Below are positions 17,596 to 25,888 of a DNA stretch of 64,000 nt, piece by piece. Position 1 is the first letter of the stretch; every line of letters starts with the position of its first letter. The stretch lies in NCBI GenBank assembly GCA_910584375.1, contig CAJUAH010000023.1, positions 4,550 through 68,549 of the forward strand. The letters run 5' to 3'. Made by a program: the position numbers and the translations under genes. This DNA comes from an uncultured Acetatifactor sp. GTDB lineage: Bacteria > Bacillota > Clostridia > Lachnospirales > Lachnospiraceae. Under the pieces are notes generated by a model. That model was not told the origin of the DNA, did not search any database, and worked only from the letters and a program-made list of their open reading frames with translations.

Positions 17596-18669
17596 TTAAC
17601 TGACTACTTTTTCTATGAACAGATTCTGTACTTTTACCAGATCTTTGATAATCTCTTTTTTTACATCCCCGCCGTCTCGATCCTGGATGATCCGCAGTAT
17701 AGGACGATCCTGAAAATCTCTGTTTTGTCCCACTACCACGCCAATCTCGCCTTCATTGGTAAGCACATGGGTACCCACCGGATACACTGCCGTAAAATGG
17801 AGAAACACATCTACCACTCTGCCGTCAAATTTCTTATCCCTGTGAAATTTCAAATATTCAATAGCCTCATACACTTTGATACGCTTACAGCCGATACCGC
17901 ATATCCTTTCGTCAAAAGCGTCGCATACGCCGACAATCCGACACTCCAAAGATATATCCCGGGTTTTTAAGGGATAACCCGAACCGTTTATTCTCTCATG
18001 ATGCTTTAAAATTATATTTTTACTGATATCTGATAACCAGCTTTCTTCTTTCAAAGCGGAATAACCGTATATGGGATGTTTTTTATATTCGGATACTTCA
18101 TGCTCGGACATTTCATCAAGATCTCTATCCGAAAAGTCATACGTTTGGTATCGCAGTCCTATATCGTGGAGCAGACATGCTACTCCGATATCGTGAATGC
18201 TCTCGGAAGATAATTTCATCTTCAGCGCCGTGAGTATTGCCAGAGAACAGATACTGGTGGAATGCTCATACAGATCCGCATTTCTCTGCTTGATATCATA
18301 TACCTTTTCAACTACGCGCTCTTCCTGTAAGATATTGCTGATGATATTGTCTGCCGTCCGGCTCAATTCTTCCAGATCGCCACTGTGCTTATAGGTATGT
18401 TTTTCCAGAATCTCCCTTACTTTTTCCTTAACAGAAGACTCGATATCCGTCTTCAGGATCAGGCTTTCCCGAATCCCTTCTTCTTCTTCGCAGACGCATA
18501 CCTCCTTGATACCGAGATCTGTCAATTTGTCGATATACTCCTGGCGGATTGCGGCCCCCTCCGGCAGGATGATCTGATAATCCCAACTGATCAGGGCTCT
18601 GGCCAAAATTTCATTTCCTGCTAATTCCTCAATTTTCTTGACGATCATTTCTTTCCTCTTGCAAATCAC
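17596..18669 (-). CDS. HD-GYP domain phosphohydrolase
   Basis: 357 aa. The C-terminal half is an HD-GYP domain: the HD motif is in CLLHDIGLRYQ (~residue 170), a metal-binding His-His in ILKHHERINGSGYPLK includes the GYP signature, and VGVCDAFDERI follows. Such enzymes usually hydrolyse cyclic dinucleotides such as c-di-GMP. The N-terminal ~110 residues are a regulatory region without a recognised sensor domain (MICKRKEMIVKKIEELAG). It lies 18 bp after DUF4446 and 26 bp before serS. The substrate is inferred from the family only. Confidence 0.85.
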   Translation of the reverse strand: MICKRKEMIVKKIEELAGNEILARALISWDYQIILPEGAAIRQEYIDKLTDLGIKEVCVCEEEEGIRESLILKTDIESSVKEKVREILEKHTYKHSGDLEELSRTADNIISNILQEERVVEKVYDIKQRNADLYEHSTSICSLAILTALKMKLSSESIHDIGVACLLHDIGLRYQTYDFSDRDLDEMSEHEVSEYKKHPIYGYSALKEESWLSDISKNIILKHHERINGSGYPLKTRDISLECRIVGVCDAFDERICGIGCKRIKVYEAIEYLKFHRDKKFDGRVVDVFLHFTAVYPVGTHVLTNEGEIGVVVGQNRDFQDRPILRIIQDRDGGDVKKEIIKDLVKVQNLFIEKVVS

Positions 18670-18687
18670 AATATTGTTTGCGATACC

Positions 18688-19215
18688 TTATTGCTCTTCT
18701 CCCATGGCTTTCGCAAGGGCTTTCTCCTCTTCTTTTCCAAGAGTGATCGAACATTCTCCGGCAATTATTTCCTTGGTATAAGAATAACAACCGTCTGTAC
18801 TGTGAACAGAGTTGATAATAAATCCATTATTATTCTCATCAAGCAACGCCAGGCTGAAACTCAGTTGTCCCCCCATCTGTTGGAAGGCGTCATATTTCAC
18901 CAGACCCATTTTCTGGTAAGTTTTTTCCATGCGCTTATACAGTGTACGGATATCCTTCTTATTCTTATCCGTATTGATCTTCAGAAATTTATTGTCCTCA
19001 AACAAAGCTATGATATCCTGTTCCAGGCTCATTCCGTCTTTTCCCAGAACAAATTTATCCAACCTCTTTTTCAGATTGTGCAGCTTTACGGTCAGACATA
19101 TAGTAAGGATCAAAAAGATCAGAACAATAACCGCCAAGCCTATAAGAAAATATCCGATATCTATATTGCCCAGACCCATGGTATTTAATATTTCACTGTA
19201 TCCTGTGTTATTCAT
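18688..19215 (-). CDS. DUF4446 family membrane protein
   Basis: 175 aa. One N-terminal transmembrane helix (IGYFLIGLAVIVLIFLILTI, ~residues 20-40) is followed by a coiled-coil stretch (KLHNLKKRLDKFVLGKDG) and a globular domain with KYDAFQQMGGQLSFSLALLD, the family signature. DUF4446 genes commonly follow parB in Clostridia. Function is unknown, but the context suggests a membrane partner of chromosome segregation or sporulation. It lies 18 bp after parB. Confidence 0.82.
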   Translation of the reverse strand: MNNTGYSEILNTMGLGNIDIGYFLIGLAVIVLIFLILTICLTVKLHNLKKRLDKFVLGKDGMSLEQDIIALFEDNKFLKINTDKNKKDIRTLYKRMEKTYQKMGLVKYDAFQQMGGQLSFSLALLDENNNGFIINSVHSTDGCYSYTKEIIAGECSITLGKEEEKALAKAMGEEQ

Positions 19216-19233
19216 ATCTTCCTCATTCCTGCT

Positions 19234-20115
19234 CTATCTACCTATCATCTCCAGGATTCTGTCCAAATCCTCATGACTGTAAAATTCTATCTCAATCTTG
19301 CCCGCTCCCTCTCCTTTGGATGTTACCGCTACTTTAGTACTCAATTTCTGTTTCAGCTTGTCCTCAATATCCAGATAAATCACCTGCAGAGCCTTATCGT
19401 CCAATTTCTTTGCTTTGGCCGGTTTATGCAGATTTTTTACCAGTTTTTCAATCTCTCTGACACTGAGTTTCTCATCAAATATTTTCTGAGCCAGAGCATA
19501 CTGCTCTTCCTCATCTTCCACAGCCAAAAGCGCCCGTGCATGTCCGGTGCTGATCATATCGTCTATGACCATCTGCTGCACTTTATCATTCAACTTCAAC
19601 AGCCGGATCGAATTTGTCACTGCCACCCTGCTCTTGGACACACGCTCCGCCACTTCATCCTGTTTTAAATTGAACTCTTCCAACAAACGCTTATATGCCT
19701 GTGCCTCTTCAATAGGATTTAGATCTTCTCTCTGGATATTCTCAATCAAGGCGATCTCCACGATCTCCTGATCCGAATAATTCTTAATAATCACAGGCAC
19801 CTCTTTTAAACCGGCCAATCTGGCGGCTCTCCATCTTCTCTCGCCTGCGATGATCTCATAATAATCTTTTCTGTCCTGCACCAGAATAGGCTGCAACAAT
19901 CCAAACTGCTTTATGGAATCAGCCAATTCCTGCAACGCGTCTTCATCAAAATACTTACGGGGCTGTTTTCGATTTGGCTCCACCTTAGTAATAGCAACAA
20001 CAGTCTCGGCGGCCTTATCCTTCATCTCCGCCTTTTGCTTTTTCTCTTTTGTATCCCCCACAATGTTTGGAATCATAACATCCAAACCCTTACCCAATCC
20101 TCTCGGTGTTGCCAT
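19234..20115 (-). CDS. parB: Chromosome-partitioning protein ParB/Spo0J
   Basis: 293 aa. Residues ~40-125 form the N-terminal CTP-binding domain with the conserved Arg patch IIAGERRWRAARLAGL. A helix-turn-helix parS-binding domain follows (KQDEVAERVSKSRVAVTNSI), then a C-terminal dimerisation tail. It loads at parS sites and spreads as a CTP-dependent clamp, organising the origin region with SMC. Two perfect parS sites lie 1.5 kb upstream (21655 and 21704). It is co-transcribed with parA (48-bp gap). Confidence 0.95.
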   Translation of the reverse strand: MATPRGLGKGLDVMIPNIVGDTKEKKQKAEMKDKAAETVVAITKVEPNRKQPRKYFDEDALQELADSIKQFGLLQPILVQDRKDYYEIIAGERRWRAARLAGLKEVPVIIKNYSDQEIVEIALIENIQREDLNPIEEAQAYKRLLEEFNLKQDEVAERVSKSRVAVTNSIRLLKLNDKVQQMVIDDMISTGHARALLAVEDEEEQYALAQKIFDEKLSVREIEKLVKNLHKPAKAKKLDDKALQVIYLDIEDKLKQKLSTKVAVTSKGEGAGKIEIEFYSHEDLDRILEMIGR

Positions 20116-20162
20116 AGCCCATTTCTCCCTTTCTCATTCAGAGTCTTACACATCTAATATTA

Positions 20163-20927
20163 TTATGAATTTTTCCGAATCAATTCCTCTGCCAGATCGA
20201 TATACGCTTCCGCGCCAGCGGACTTAGGATCATAAACCGTAATAGGCTGTCCATAGCTGGGCGCCTCCGCCAGGCGGATATTTCTGGGAATTAATGTTTT
20301 AAATATGTACTGTGTCAGATTACTCTTCACATTTTCCACCACCTGCATAGACAAATTGGTGCGGGAATCATACATTGTGAAGATAACCCCTTCCATCTCC
20401 AGCTCAGGATTCAATCTCTCTTTCACAAGATTCACCGTATGAATCAACTGACTCAATCCCTCCAACGCATAATATTCACACTGAATAGGCACCAGTACAG
20501 AATCCGCCGTCGTCATGGAATTAATCGTCAACATATTCAAAGAAGGCGGACAATCAATCACAATATAGTCGTACATATCCACAATAAAATCCACAGCATT
20601 CTTCAATATAAATTCTTTCCGATCCACCCCAATCAACTCGATCTCCGCCGCCGCCAGATTAACATTAGAAGGGATCACAGAAACATTGGGAATAACTTCA
20701 GCAATCGTACAGTCATTTATCGTACACTCTTCCAAAATCAATTCATAGATTGTCTCATCCAAATTATTCTTATCAATCCCAAAACCGCTGGTGGTATTCC
20801 CCTGAGGATCCGTATCAATCACCAAAACCTTTTTACCTTTAGCCGCCAAAGCCGCTGACAGATTAATAGATGTAGTAGTCTTCCCCACACCACCCTTTTG
20901 ATTCGCAATAGCAATAATTCTACCCAT
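20163..20927 (-). CDS. parA: Chromosome-partitioning ATPase ParA/Soj
   Basis: 254 aa. The ATG at 20925-20927 is chosen (protein starting MGRIIAIANQKGGVGKTTTS) because GAAAGG precedes it at good distance; the longer frame adds seven unlikely residues. It has the deviant Walker A KGGVGKTT (~residues 10-17), the DTDPQGN motif and the Walker B-like YIVIDCPPSL. In relatives it regulates DnaA and moves origin regions with ParB. It is the first gene of the leftward operon, with its own promoter at 20986-21014. Confidence 0.95.
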   Translation of the reverse strand: MGRIIAIANQKGGVGKTTTSINLSAALAAKGKKVLVIDTDPQGNTTSGFGIDKNNLDETIYELILEECTINDCTIAEVIPNVSVIPSNVNLAAAEIELIGVDRKEFILKNAVDFIVDMYDYIVIDCPPSLNMLTINSMTTADSVLVPIQCEYYALEGLSQLIHTVNLVKERLNPELEMEGVIFTMYDSRTNLSMQVVENVKSNLTQYIFKTLIPRNIRLAEAPSYGQPITVYDPKSAGAEAYIDLAEELIRKNS

Positions 20928-20985
20928 ACACCAAACTACCTTTCTCACAATGTAACTCTAATATTTTGTCCAAAACGTTTTACTC

Positions 20986-21014
20986 ATTATATCACTAATA
21001 CCTATATATATCCA
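20986..21014 (-). promoter_or_regulatory. parA promoter
   Basis: On the minus strand: -35 TGGATA (21009-21014), spacer 17 bp, -10 TATAAT (20986-20991) preceded by TGA (extended -10). A 10-bp palindrome AAAACGTTTT lies just downstream, near 20974-20983, and could be an operator. Confidence 0.6.
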
Positions 21015-21321
21015 TAGGAAATTTCACATATTTTTTACAGCATCCAAAAAAATTAAAGGGAATATCACCAGCAACTTTGATATTAATACGAATATTTTAA
21101 ATGAGCTAATATACCTTGATTCCATGTGTTTTAGCGCACATTCTAATCAGCAGAGTTAAATGCGGATCATTTTACTCATTATGCCATAATTCATATTCCT
21201 TTAAACAGCCAACCTTGCAGGTAAAATCACATAATAACCAAGTTAAAAACACAACCAAAAAAGCATACTCAAAATTAACAATCACAAAACACATAACGCA
21301 CAACGTCATTGCTGCAAGTCA

Positions 21322-21557
21322 GTTCTGGGGAGGGGGGCTGCGTCTCTGGGGCAGGCATGTGACTGAGAGGAGATTTTACTTAGGGAGCAGACAGTAATCC
21401 AGGGAAAAACGGCCACGGATGGCCGTTTTAGGCGATACCGCACATGGATGTGCGTTATCGCCGACCCGGCCCATGCCCAATCCCCACACCTGCTCCCTTA
21501 GTAAAATCCCTCGAGGGAACCCGCCTGCCCCAGAGACGCAGCCCCCCTCCCCAGAAC
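21322..21557. repeat. Nested large inverted repeat upstream of parA
   Basis: The outer arms at 21322-21356 and 21523-21557 are perfect 35-bp inverted complements, GC-rich with G/C runs. Inside, 21373-21390 pairs with 21490-21507 (17 of 18). The central loop holds two further hairpins: 21406-21429 (AAAACGGCC/GGCCGTTTT) and 21431-21462 (14-bp arms, one mismatch). The unit would fold into a ~236-nt cruciform or RNA with two inner stems. Overlapping short frames here are by-products of the symmetry. Base composition differs sharply from the AT-rich flanks. Confidence 0.85.
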
Positions 21558-21654
21558 GTCCCCTCGCTCCAGAACATCCCCTACCCCAAAAAAATGTTTC
21601 ACGCCCAACCCAACCAAATGTTTCACACCGCAATCCCAAAATCTAGTGTCAAAA

Positions 21655-21670
21655 TGTTTCACGTGAAACA
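21655..21670. promoter_or_regulatory. parS site 1
   Basis: A perfect 16-bp palindrome TGTTTCACGTGAAACA, identical to the Bacillota parS consensus bound by Spo0J/ParB. Half-site-like sequences TGTTTCACG (21595) and TGTTTCAC (21619) lie just upstream. Confidence 0.95.
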
Positions 21671-21703
21671 TTATCTTGTGTCCCACGTTTCAAAACAGGG
21701 GAA

Positions 21704-21719
21704 TGTTTCACGTGAAACA
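21704..21719. promoter_or_regulatory. parS site 2
   Basis: A second perfect TGTTTCACGTGAAACA, 49 bp from the first (start to start), immediately downstream of the response-regulator stop codon. Both lie about 9 kb from oriC. Confidence 0.95.
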
Positions 21720-21744
21720 TTCCCCATCCCATATCCTTCACCCA

Positions 21745-22389
21745 CTAATACAGCTTAATTAAATCATTCTTAATAGCAAATACAGCCGCCTGCGTTCTAT
21801 CACTCACATCAATCTTCTTAAATATATTAGAAATATGATTCTTAACAGTCCTTTCACTAATCTTAAGTTCATTAGCAATTTCCTTATTCAGCTTTCCATT
21901 AGCCACTTCAATAAGTACTTCTAACTCTCTCTTAGTAAGTTCCTCAATCTTATCTTTATCCTTATCCCGCAACACCATTCGGTTATTAAGAATAGGTATT
22001 AAACTGGGCTGAATATAGGATTCCCCAGAAAAAACGGCATGAATAGCCTTTTGTAATTCCGAAAACTCCGATTCTTTCAAAATATATCCATCGACACCAA
22101 TATCTAAAGCCTTTAACAAATATTCAATTTCATTATGAACCGTCAATATCAATACTTTTACATTCCACTTATTTTGCCGTATCTCTTTGAGAACTTCTAT
22201 CCCATTTTTCACAGGCATATTAATATCCAACAACAAAACCTGAGGTTTCACTTTACGGATCATCTGTATACATTGTTCTCCATTACTAACCTCCCCAACT
22301 ATCTCAATCGTACTGTCGCACTCCAATAACTGTCTGATCCCCTCTCTCATCAATATATGGTCATCCGCCAACATTACCCGTATACTCAT
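21745..22389 (-). CDS. NarL/LuxR-family response regulator
   Basis: 214 aa from the ATG at 22387-22389, which follows GGAGG; the longer frame lacks a ribosome binding site. The receiver domain has acidic residues in LADDH (~8-11) and phosphoacceptor Asp55 in VLLLDINMP, with conserved Lys in ILKESEF. A C-terminal LuxR-type helix-turn-helix follows (LTKRELEVLIEVANGKLNKE ... ISERTVKNHISNI). It is the partner of the histidine kinase 42 bp upstream. Targets are unknown. Insertion of such a pair between rsmG and parA is not the usual Bacillus order. Confidence 0.9.
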   Translation of the reverse strand: MSIRVMLADDHILMREGIRQLLECDSTIEIVGEVSNGEQCIQMIRKVKPQVLLLDINMPVKNGIEVLKEIRQNKWNVKVLILTVHNEIEYLLKALDIGVDGYILKESEFSELQKAIHAVFSGESYIQPSLIPILNNRMVLRDKDKDKIEELTKRELEVLIEVANGKLNKEIANELKISERTVKNHISNIFKKIDVSDRTQAAVFAIKNDLIKLY

Positions 22390-22431
22390 TATAACCTCCA
22401 TGTACAGCAAATCACTGCAATCCCTCCACAA

Positions 22432-23124
22432 TCATTTAAGCGGAATTACAACAGAAATTTTTGTCCCCTTATTTTTTTCAGAGTCAATTCTAATCTCACC
22501 GTTTAAGATCATAACTCTCTCTTTCATAACAGACAATCCAAAATGTATCTGACCGTCCTGTTCATATTCCCCGTCCACAAATCCTTTCCCATTATCTTTT
22601 ATCTCAATATAGCATACTTTATTTTCTGAATAACACTTAAGGTATATCTCGTCACCGCCAGAATGTTTTATAGCATTGGATATACATTCTTGTATAATCC
22701 TGTATATATTCGCCATAATGATATAATAAGTAGTATCTATATTTCCAATATCCGTATATATACGAAAATTATGATCTTTATTAATATACTCTATATACCT
22801 CTGAATAGTCTCTTCAATACCAAGATCATCAAACGACATGGGACGCAAATCAAAAATAGTATTCCTTATTTCCTCTATGACAACTTTGATATTCTGTTTT
22901 ACTTCCGCCAACTCCAATTTAGATCTGACAATATCTTTTTCCATATAAATACCAGCCAGGTCTACCTGATGAATCACATGCGCAAGAGTCTGTAAAGAAG
23001 TATCATGCAATTCCATGGCAATACGTTGACGCTCTTCCTCCTGTATATTTAAAATACTGAGATCGCTCAAGGAAGAAAAAGAATAATTATTAAGATTATT
23101 ATTATATGATTTTTTATTACTCAT
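22432..23124 (-). CDS. Cytoplasmic sensor histidine kinase (HisKA_3)
   Basis: 230 aa from the ATG at 23122-23124. The dimerisation/phosphotransfer domain of the HisKA_3 type has His40 in RIAMELHDTSLQ. The C-terminal HATPase has the N box IIQECISNAIKHSGG, G1 IEIKDNGKGF and G2 HFGLSVMKERV. There is no transmembrane segment and only ~25 residues before the kinase core, so the signal must be sensed inside the cell, perhaps through a partner. It resembles DegS/LiaS-type kinases. An extended -10 TGGTATATT lies just upstream on the same strand (23164-23169). Confidence 0.88.
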   Translation of the reverse strand: MSNKKSYNNNLNNYSFSSLSDLSILNIQEEERQRIAMELHDTSLQTLAHVIHQVDLAGIYMEKDIVRSKLELAEVKQNIKVVIEEIRNTIFDLRPMSFDDLGIEETIQRYIEYINKDHNFRIYTDIGNIDTTYYIIMANIYRIIQECISNAIKHSGGDEIYLKCYSENKVCYIEIKDNGKGFVDGEYEQDGQIHFGLSVMKERVMILNGEIRIDSEKNKGTKISVVIPLK

Positions 23125-23225
23125 AATCCACACCACTTATGAAATCGATATATCTTCTTATATAATATACCATTTCCTGTTAAAAATAAAGTCTTTTTTT
23201 GATAATAAGACGACTTATTTCAGCC

Positions 23226-23951
23226 TCATTTCAGTGGTTCTTTTGTAGGAATCCCTGCTTTTCGGGGATATTTTTTAGAAGTTGAACACACCTTATCAAT
23301 ACAGATAAGATTACGGAAAATATCACTGTCCGGCAACATAAACTTTTCAGACTTACCAATACTGCCTCCCAACAAAGCAACCGCATTTTCCGAAACAGAC
23401 AACTCCTCATCCGACCTTTCCGATTTATAAGCAACAAAACAACCGCCCACTTTGACAAAGGGAAGGCAATACTCAGACAAGCTGGCAAGATTGGCTACAG
23501 CCCTGGAAACACACAAATCAAAACGCTCTCTGTACTGTGCCAGCCTTGCATAATCCTCCGCACGGCCATGAACGGTTTGTACACCCTGCAAACCCAAATC
23601 CTCTATCACGGCATCCAGAAATTGAATCCTTTTATGCAGACTATCCAGAAGAGTCATATTCACGGCGGGAAAAGCAATCTTCAAGGCCAGACCCGGAAAA
23701 CCCGCGCCTGTTCCCACATCCAACAAAGAACAACTTTGAGACATATCAAAAACTCTGACCAAAGTCAGACTGTCAACAAAGTGTTTCTTCATCACTTCCT
23801 CATATTCTGTTATACCTGTCAGATTCATAAAACCGTTCCATTCTATCAGTAACTCATAATACCGGACAAATTGAGATATCTGTTTATCTGTCAACGATAT
23901 CCCCAATGCATACAAATCTTTTTCGAATTGACTGGTATTATATAAACCCAC
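23226..23951 (-). CDS. rsmG: 16S rRNA (guanine527-N7)-methyltransferase
   Basis: 241 aa. The SAM-binding motif is SLLDVGTGAGFPGLALKI (~residues 75-92), followed by VNMTLLDSLHKRIQFLDAV. It methylates G527 in the 530 loop of 16S rRNA with S-adenosylmethionine. It starts at a GTG (23949-23951) preceded by GGGAGG and follows mnmG by 2 bp. It is the last of the mnmE-mnmG-rsmG series, a classic origin-proximal cluster. Confidence 0.95.
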   Translation of the reverse strand: MGLYNTSQFEKDLYALGISLTDKQISQFVRYYELLIEWNGFMNLTGITEYEEVMKKHFVDSLTLVRVFDMSQSCSLLDVGTGAGFPGLALKIAFPAVNMTLLDSLHKRIQFLDAVIEDLGLQGVQTVHGRAEDYARLAQYRERFDLCVSRAVANLASLSEYCLPFVKVGGCFVAYKSERSDEELSVSENAVALLGGSIGKSEKFMLPDSDIFRNLICIDKVCSTSKKYPRKAGIPTKEPLK

Positions 23952-23953
23952 CT

Positions 23954-25867
23954 TTATTTTCCTCCCGCACTATAGCTCTTACGCTCCAAATATATCATAA
24001 GTACAGAAATATCCGCAGGCGACACACCGGATATACGGGACGCCTGCCCCAAGGACAGAGGTCTGTATTCTTTCAGTTTCTGTCTTGCTTCCAATCTCAA
24101 AGACAGGACGTCGTCATAATCAATATCCTGCGGTATCTTCTTTTTTTCCATCTTTTTATACTGTTCTACCTGTTTGAGCTGTCGTTGGATATATCCTTCA
24201 TACTTTATCTCAATCTCCACCTGCTCCACCACATCCCGGGGAAGGGAAGGTCTGCTCTGATCCATAGGCGCCAATATTTCATAGTCCAGTTCCGGACGGC
24301 ATATCAACTCTGCCAGAGTAGAACCTGTCTTCAGGCTGCTGCTTCCGTGAGACCGCAAAAAATCCTGCGTTTCCTGTCCCGCTCCCACAACATGAGATTT
24401 CAAGCGTCGAATCTCCCCGCGGATCAGCTCTTCTTTGACCAATAACTTATCATAGTCTTCCTGAGAAATCAATCCCACATCATATCCCTTTTTTCTAAGC
24501 CGCAAATCCGCGTTATCCTGTCGAAGCAATAGTCTATACTCCGCTCTGGATGTCATCATACGGTATGGCTCTCTGTTATCCTTTGTCACCAGATCATCTA
24601 TCAAAACACCTATATAACTTTCCGAGCGGTCTAAAATCAAGGGTTCCCTTCCCAGAATCGACATGGCCGCATTAATACCCGCTATCAATCCCTGGGCTGC
24701 AGCTTCTTCATATCCGCTGCTGCCGTTAAACTGTCCGCCACTGAACAGCCCTTTCACTTCCTTAAATTCCAGAGTGGGATACAACTGTTTAGCATTAATA
24801 CAGTCATATTCAATCGCATAAGCATTTCTAACGATTCTGCAATTTTCCAGTCCGGGAACTGTCCGGTACATAGCCAGCTGCACATCCTCCGGCAACGAAG
24901 AAGACATACCGCCCACATACATTTCATTGGTATGTAATCCTTCCGGTTCTATAAATACCTGATGCCTGTCTTTATCCGCAAACTTAACCACTTTATCTTC
25001 AATGGAAGGACAATATCTGGGGCCGGTTCCTTCAATGATCCCTGCATAAATCGGTGATCTGTCCAGATTGTCACGGATAATTTCATGCGTTTTTTCATTG
25101 GTATAGGTAAGCCAGCAGGATACCTGTTCCTTTTGAATGGATGCAGGATCCGTGGAAAATGAAAAAGGCACAATCCTTTCATCCCCAAACTGTTCCTCCA
25201 TCTTTGTATAATCAATACTTCTTCCATCCATTCTGGCAGGCGTGCCGGTCTTAAATCGGCGCAGCTCTATACCCATCTCCCGCAGAGAATCCGATAAATA
25301 AGTGGCAGCCTGCAATCCGTTCGGACCTGTATAAGTGATAGACTCTCCGCAAAGACACCTGGCTTTTAAATATGTTCCCGTACAGAGAATAACCGCCTTA
25401 CATTCATAGACAGCACCGGTAAATGTCATTACGCCAACAACAGACTTATATCTATCCTGCTGTTTCCACAAGAGTCTGCACACTTCCGCCTGTTTTATAG
25501 TTAGATGTTCCTGTCCTTCCAAAACTCTGCGCATCTCTCTGGTATAATCCGCTTTATCTGCCTGGGCGCGCAGCGAATGCACGGCAGGACCTTTTGACAC
25601 ATTCAACATCTTGGACTGTATAAAGGTTCTGTCAATATTTTTTCCCATTTCCCCACCCAGAGCATCTATCTCACGTACCAGATGTCCCTTGGAAGAACCT
25701 CCTATATTTGGATTGCAGGGCATCAAGGCAATACTGTCCACACTAACGGTAAATATCACTGTATCCAATCCCAGTCTGGCGCAGGATAAAGCCGCCTCAC
25801 ACCCCGCATGTCCGGCTCCCACCACACATACATCCACTTGTTCCCGAATCTCAGATATCTTACCCAT
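23954..25867 (-). CDS. mnmG: tRNA uridine-5-carboxymethylaminomethyl enzyme MnmG
   Basis: 637 aa from the ATG at 25865-25867; GAAGGG gives proper spacing to it, whereas a TTG two codons earlier is too close. The FAD-binding motif VVGAGHAGCEAALSCARLG is at residues ~14-32. Family signatures are GGSSKGHLVREIDALGGEMG and GLFSGGQFNGSSGYEEAA. With MnmE it installs cmnm5U34 in tRNAs that read split codon boxes, using FAD and methylene-tetrahydrofolate. It lies between mnmE and rsmG with short gaps. Confidence 0.97.
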   Translation of the reverse strand: MGKISEIREQVDVCVVGAGHAGCEAALSCARLGLDTVIFTVSVDSIALMPCNPNIGGSSKGHLVREIDALGGEMGKNIDRTFIQSKMLNVSKGPAVHSLRAQADKADYTREMRRVLEGQEHLTIKQAEVCRLLWKQQDRYKSVVGVMTFTGAVYECKAVILCTGTYLKARCLCGESITYTGPNGLQAATYLSDSLREMGIELRRFKTGTPARMDGRSIDYTKMEEQFGDERIVPFSFSTDPASIQKEQVSCWLTYTNEKTHEIIRDNLDRSPIYAGIIEGTGPRYCPSIEDKVVKFADKDRHQVFIEPEGLHTNEMYVGGMSSSLPEDVQLAMYRTVPGLENCRIVRNAYAIEYDCINAKQLYPTLEFKEVKGLFSGGQFNGSSGYEEAAAQGLIAGINAAMSILGREPLILDRSESYIGVLIDDLVTKDNREPYRMMTSRAEYRLLLRQDNADLRLRKKGYDVGLISQEDYDKLLVKEELIRGEIRRLKSHVVGAGQETQDFLRSHGSSSLKTGSTLAELICRPELDYEILAPMDQSRPSLPRDVVEQVEIEIKYEGYIQRQLKQVEQYKKMEKKKIPQDIDYDDVLSLRLEARQKLKEYRPLSLGQASRISGVSPADISVLMIYLERKSYSAGGK

Positions 25868-25888
25868 TCTCAAACCCTTCTCAACTCT

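Noticed and set aside
21116..21646. Several overlapping open frames on both strands in the gap upstream of parA
   Set aside because: They coincide with the large inverted repeat, have no ribosome binding sites and read G/C-run artefacts. The symmetry of the DNA explains them.
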